The notes under the pieces are model-generated. The model was not told the origin of the DNA. It did not search any database and was given only the letters and a program-made list of their open reading frames with translations. A DNA stretch of 6,413 nt, taken from the NCBI GenBank assembly GCA_020832965.1, contig JAJHRM010000149.1, positions 1 through 6,413 of the forward strand, in the 5' to 3' direction. This stretch comes from Thermofilum sp. Lineage in GTDB: Archaea; Thermoproteota; Thermoprotei; Thermofilales; Thermofilaceae. Shown one piece after another: positions 4,869 to 6,413 of this stretch (its first letter is position 1; each line of letters starts with the position of its first letter). Both the position numbers and the translations under genes were made by a program.

Positions 4869-6202
4869 TCAGAGCGCTGGTAGCTAAGGAGGTGAAGGAC
4901 CTCCTGAGAGACCCGCGCATCCTCCTACCATTCATCCTCTCAGCAGTCGCCATGCCCGTAATCGCCATAGTCATCTTCCTGCCCATGCAGTCGGCGGTAC
5001 AGCAAGCCGTCACCGGGCCAAAGGCGGTTGCAGTCCTAGACCTGGACAAGACTGCCTACAGCCAAGGCTTGGTAAGCTACCTGCAGAGTAGCGGTGTACA
5101 AGTCGTGGACGTTTCAGGCGACTACCGGGGAAGCATACAGGACGTGGTGGGAAATGCTTCGAGGCATAACGTGAAGGTCCTCCTCGTAATAGAGAAGGGG
5201 TTTGGCGGAAGCATTTCCGAGAAGAGGAGAGCCAAAGTGCAGCTAGTAAGCGTAATCGAAGAGGTGACAATCTTCTCAGGCATGCAAGTCGCGCCCATAC
5301 AGGAGCTAGTGAACAACTACGCCCTACAGCTCCTCATCAAAGGCTCAAACCTGACCCTCGACATCGTCCAGAAGCCACTCAACATCACCTCCACAACGTA
5401 CCTGGCCTCGAAGAAGACCATGTTCCCATGCGGTCCAGACCTCCTCATGGGTCTTTCGATGTCAGCACTCCTCGTGCCGATAATTATCATGGGAGTAGCC
5501 ATGACAGTCATGCAGATGTCTGCCACCTCAATGGCGGTAGAGAACGAGGAGAGAACCCTCGAAACACTCCTAACCCTGCCAGTCACGAATACGCAGATCC
5601 TCCTATCGAAACTCCTCGGAATGTTCATCGTCTCGCTCGTGGGAACAGTATTCGAGGTGGCCGGGCTAGCGCTGTACTTCGCAACCCTCTCCTACGCCCT
5701 CAGCCTCCCAGCGCCAAGCACGCAAGGGGTCCTCACCATGCCGAAAAACCTCGCAGAAGTCATCTCCACCAGCAGCATTCCGCTCCTAGGCGTTAGCCTA
5801 GTGCTCTCACTCTTCTTCTACGCATCCATAGGTGTGATCGTCGGAGCACTCAGCAGAGACGTTAGGATAGCCAACACCCTGATGAGCCCGATAGGCATAA
5901 TCTTCATGGTGCCAGCCTACCTGGTAGCATTCGCCCCATCCAGCCTCTACGGTCCAGCCATAAGGGCACTACTCTACACCCTACCAATCACGCAGCCCAC
6001 CATAATGTCCAGGGACATGATAGCATCACAAATACCAACAGAGACGCCAATCTACCTAGCCGCATCCCTAACCCTCTCCATGGGGCTAATCTACGTAGCA
6101 AGCAAGTTCTTCTCCCTAGAAACACTCTCAACACTACAATTCAAAGCCGCGGAATACGCTTCCAGGCTGAGGAGAAGGAAAACTATGCATAAACAATTTT
6201 AA
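4865..6202 (+). CDS. ABC-2 type exporter, permease (NatB-like)
   Basis: 445 residues forming the membrane domain of the exporter. A cytoplasmic amphipathic start (RALVAKEVKDLLRDPR) precedes TM1 at about 20-40. A large extracytoplasmic domain follows (about 41-190), then further segments near 196-217, 250-275, 304-328, 340-358 and 395-414, and a basic C-terminal tail (RLRRRK). The diagnostic ABC-2 sequence after the second segment, ENEERTLETLLTLPVTNTQI (226-245), forms the cytoplasmic coupling-helix region that contacts the ATPase. TM1 plus a big outer loop resembles the NatB/YhaP and DrrB-like permeases that expel ions or small hydrophobic molecules; which substrate is not visible. The gene starts at an ATG sharing four bases with the ATPase stop, so the two are translationally coupled. 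A-ending codons become markedly more frequent toward the 3' end. Being one polypeptide, it should act as a homodimer with two ATPase subunits. Confidence 0.94.
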   Translation: MIRALVAKEVKDLLRDPRILLPFILSAVAMPVIAIVIFLPMQSAVQQAVTGPKAVAVLDLDKTAYSQGLVSYLQSSGVQVVDVSGDYRGSIQDVVGNASRHNVKVLLVIEKGFGGSISEKRRAKVQLVSVIEEVTIFSGMQVAPIQELVNNYALQLLIKGSNLTLDIVQKPLNITSTTYLASKKTMFPCGPDLLMGLSMSALLVPIIIMGVAMTVMQMSATSMAVENEERTLETLLTLPVTNTQILLSKLLGMFIVSLVGTVFEVAGLALYFATLSYALSLPAPSTQGVLTMPKNLAEVISTSSIPLLGVSLVLSLFFYASIGVIVGALSRDVRIANTLMSPIGIIFMVPAYLVAFAPSSLYGPAIRALLYTLPITQPTIMSRDMIASQIPTETPIYLAASLTLSMGLIYVASKFFSLETLSTLQFKAAEYASRLRRRKTMHKQF

Positions 6203-6219
6203 AAACTTAGTGAGAAAGC

Positions 6220-6228
6220 TTTATTATA
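6220..6228 (+). promoter_or_regulatory. TATA box of the gene at 6253
   Basis: TTTATTATA is preceded by purine-rich GAGAAAG, which can serve as BRE. Its centre lies about 29 bases before the ATG at 6253, consistent with a leaderless or nearly leaderless mRNA. A second A/T-rich block, TTATAAAA (6231-6238), is too close to serve a start at that ATG. Confidence 0.5.
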
Positions 6229-6252
6229 AGTTATAAAAACTATAAAGACGCT

Positions 6253-6413
6253 ATGAGCCAAAAAAGTGTATTTCAAAAAACTACCGCTCTCATCTTTATA
6301 GTCACACTGCTAGTAGGGCTGATTGTCGGCTACTTCATCGGAACGCTAACAGCCCCCAAACCAACCCCCACAGAGGAAGTAGTCCCCAAGTCTCAATATG
6401 AGGAACTGCAAAA
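6253..6413 (+). CDS. membrane-anchored extracytoplasmic protein, 5' part only
   Basis: 53 complete codons run off the right edge. The N-terminus is MSQKSVFQK, then one long hydrophobic segment (about residues 10-33) with a GLIVGYFIG glycine-spaced pattern, then a Pro/Thr linker (APKPTPTEE), then VPKSQYEEL, which may begin a coiled coil or a globular domain. No lipobox cysteine follows the hydrophobic segment, so it looks like an uncleaved anchor with the main domain outside the cell. The N-terminal anchor plus P/T linker is typical of archaeal binding proteins and other surface proteins; family and function are not visible. Start chosen from the TATA position. The gap of 50 bases and its own promoter suggest separate transcription from the ABC operon. 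Confidence 0.8.
   Translation, partial: MSQKSVFQKTTALIFIVTLLVGLIVGYFIGTLTAPKPTPTEEVVPKSQYEELQ

Noticed and set aside
4888..4896. Perfect Shine-Dalgarno-like GGAGGTGA inside the permease 5' end
   Set aside because: No start codon follows at a suitable distance. It simply encodes K-E-V-K in the conserved cytoplasmic N-terminus.
1..6413. tRNA, rRNA, CRISPR arrays, insertion sequences or attachment sites
   Set aside because: No T-loop/acceptor arrangement, direct repeat series, transposase motif or terminal inverted repeat was seen. The HEPN/MNT pair is the only element with a mobile-like character.

Overview
The window looks like a chromosomal segment of a hyperthermophilic crenarchaeon (Thermoproteota), perhaps a Thermofilum- or Pyrobaculum-like lineage. 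The reasons are archaeal TATA boxes (A/T-rich octamers, several with an A-rich BRE-like stretch) placed about 20-30 bases before start codons. This fits leaderless or nearly leaderless first genes, while a Shine-Dalgarno site is seen before an internal operon gene. AGG/AGA dominate the arginine codons, a minimal HEPN/MNT pair is present, and the sugar epimerase closely resembles the characterised Pyrobaculum enzyme. The lineage is inferred from recalled similarity, not from a search.

Layout: (1) 1-530, minus strand: a possible truncated ORF running off the left edge, a small hairpin, and a short protein of the S-adenosylmethionine decarboxylase (SpeD/SpeH) family. That protein keeps the pyruvoyl-forming serine and the catalytic cysteine but has lost the residues that normally drive self-cleavage. 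(2) 670-1381, minus strand: a two-gene operon with a HEPN-domain protein followed by an MNT-type minimal nucleotidyltransferase, overlapping by 20 bases. This is the architecture of archaeal toxin-antitoxin pairs. (3) 1382-1765: non-coding, with TATA boxes on both strands, a T-run and small hairpins; it may hold a short RNA. (4) 1766-2704, plus strand: a GalE-type UDP-glucose 4-epimerase, convergent with (5) 2755-3183, minus strand: a cytoplasmic thioredoxin-fold protein with CPAC and four further cysteines; a stem-loop lies between them. (6) 3306-4049, minus strand: an unrecognised polytopic membrane protein, divergent from (7) 4140-6202, plus strand: an ABC-2 type exporter (ATPase plus permease, ATGA overlap). 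(8) 6253 to the right edge: the start of a membrane-anchored extracytoplasmic protein behind its own TATA box.

How the parts relate: the ABC ATPase and permease form one transporter and are clearly co-expressed. HEPN and MNT form a second functional unit. The other genes are single transcription units with unrelated housekeeping or unknown roles, and I see no evidence that the window is one integrated system. The most unusual items are the SpeD homologue without its processing residues, the HEPN protein without the usual RNase motif, and the structured gap upstream of galE.
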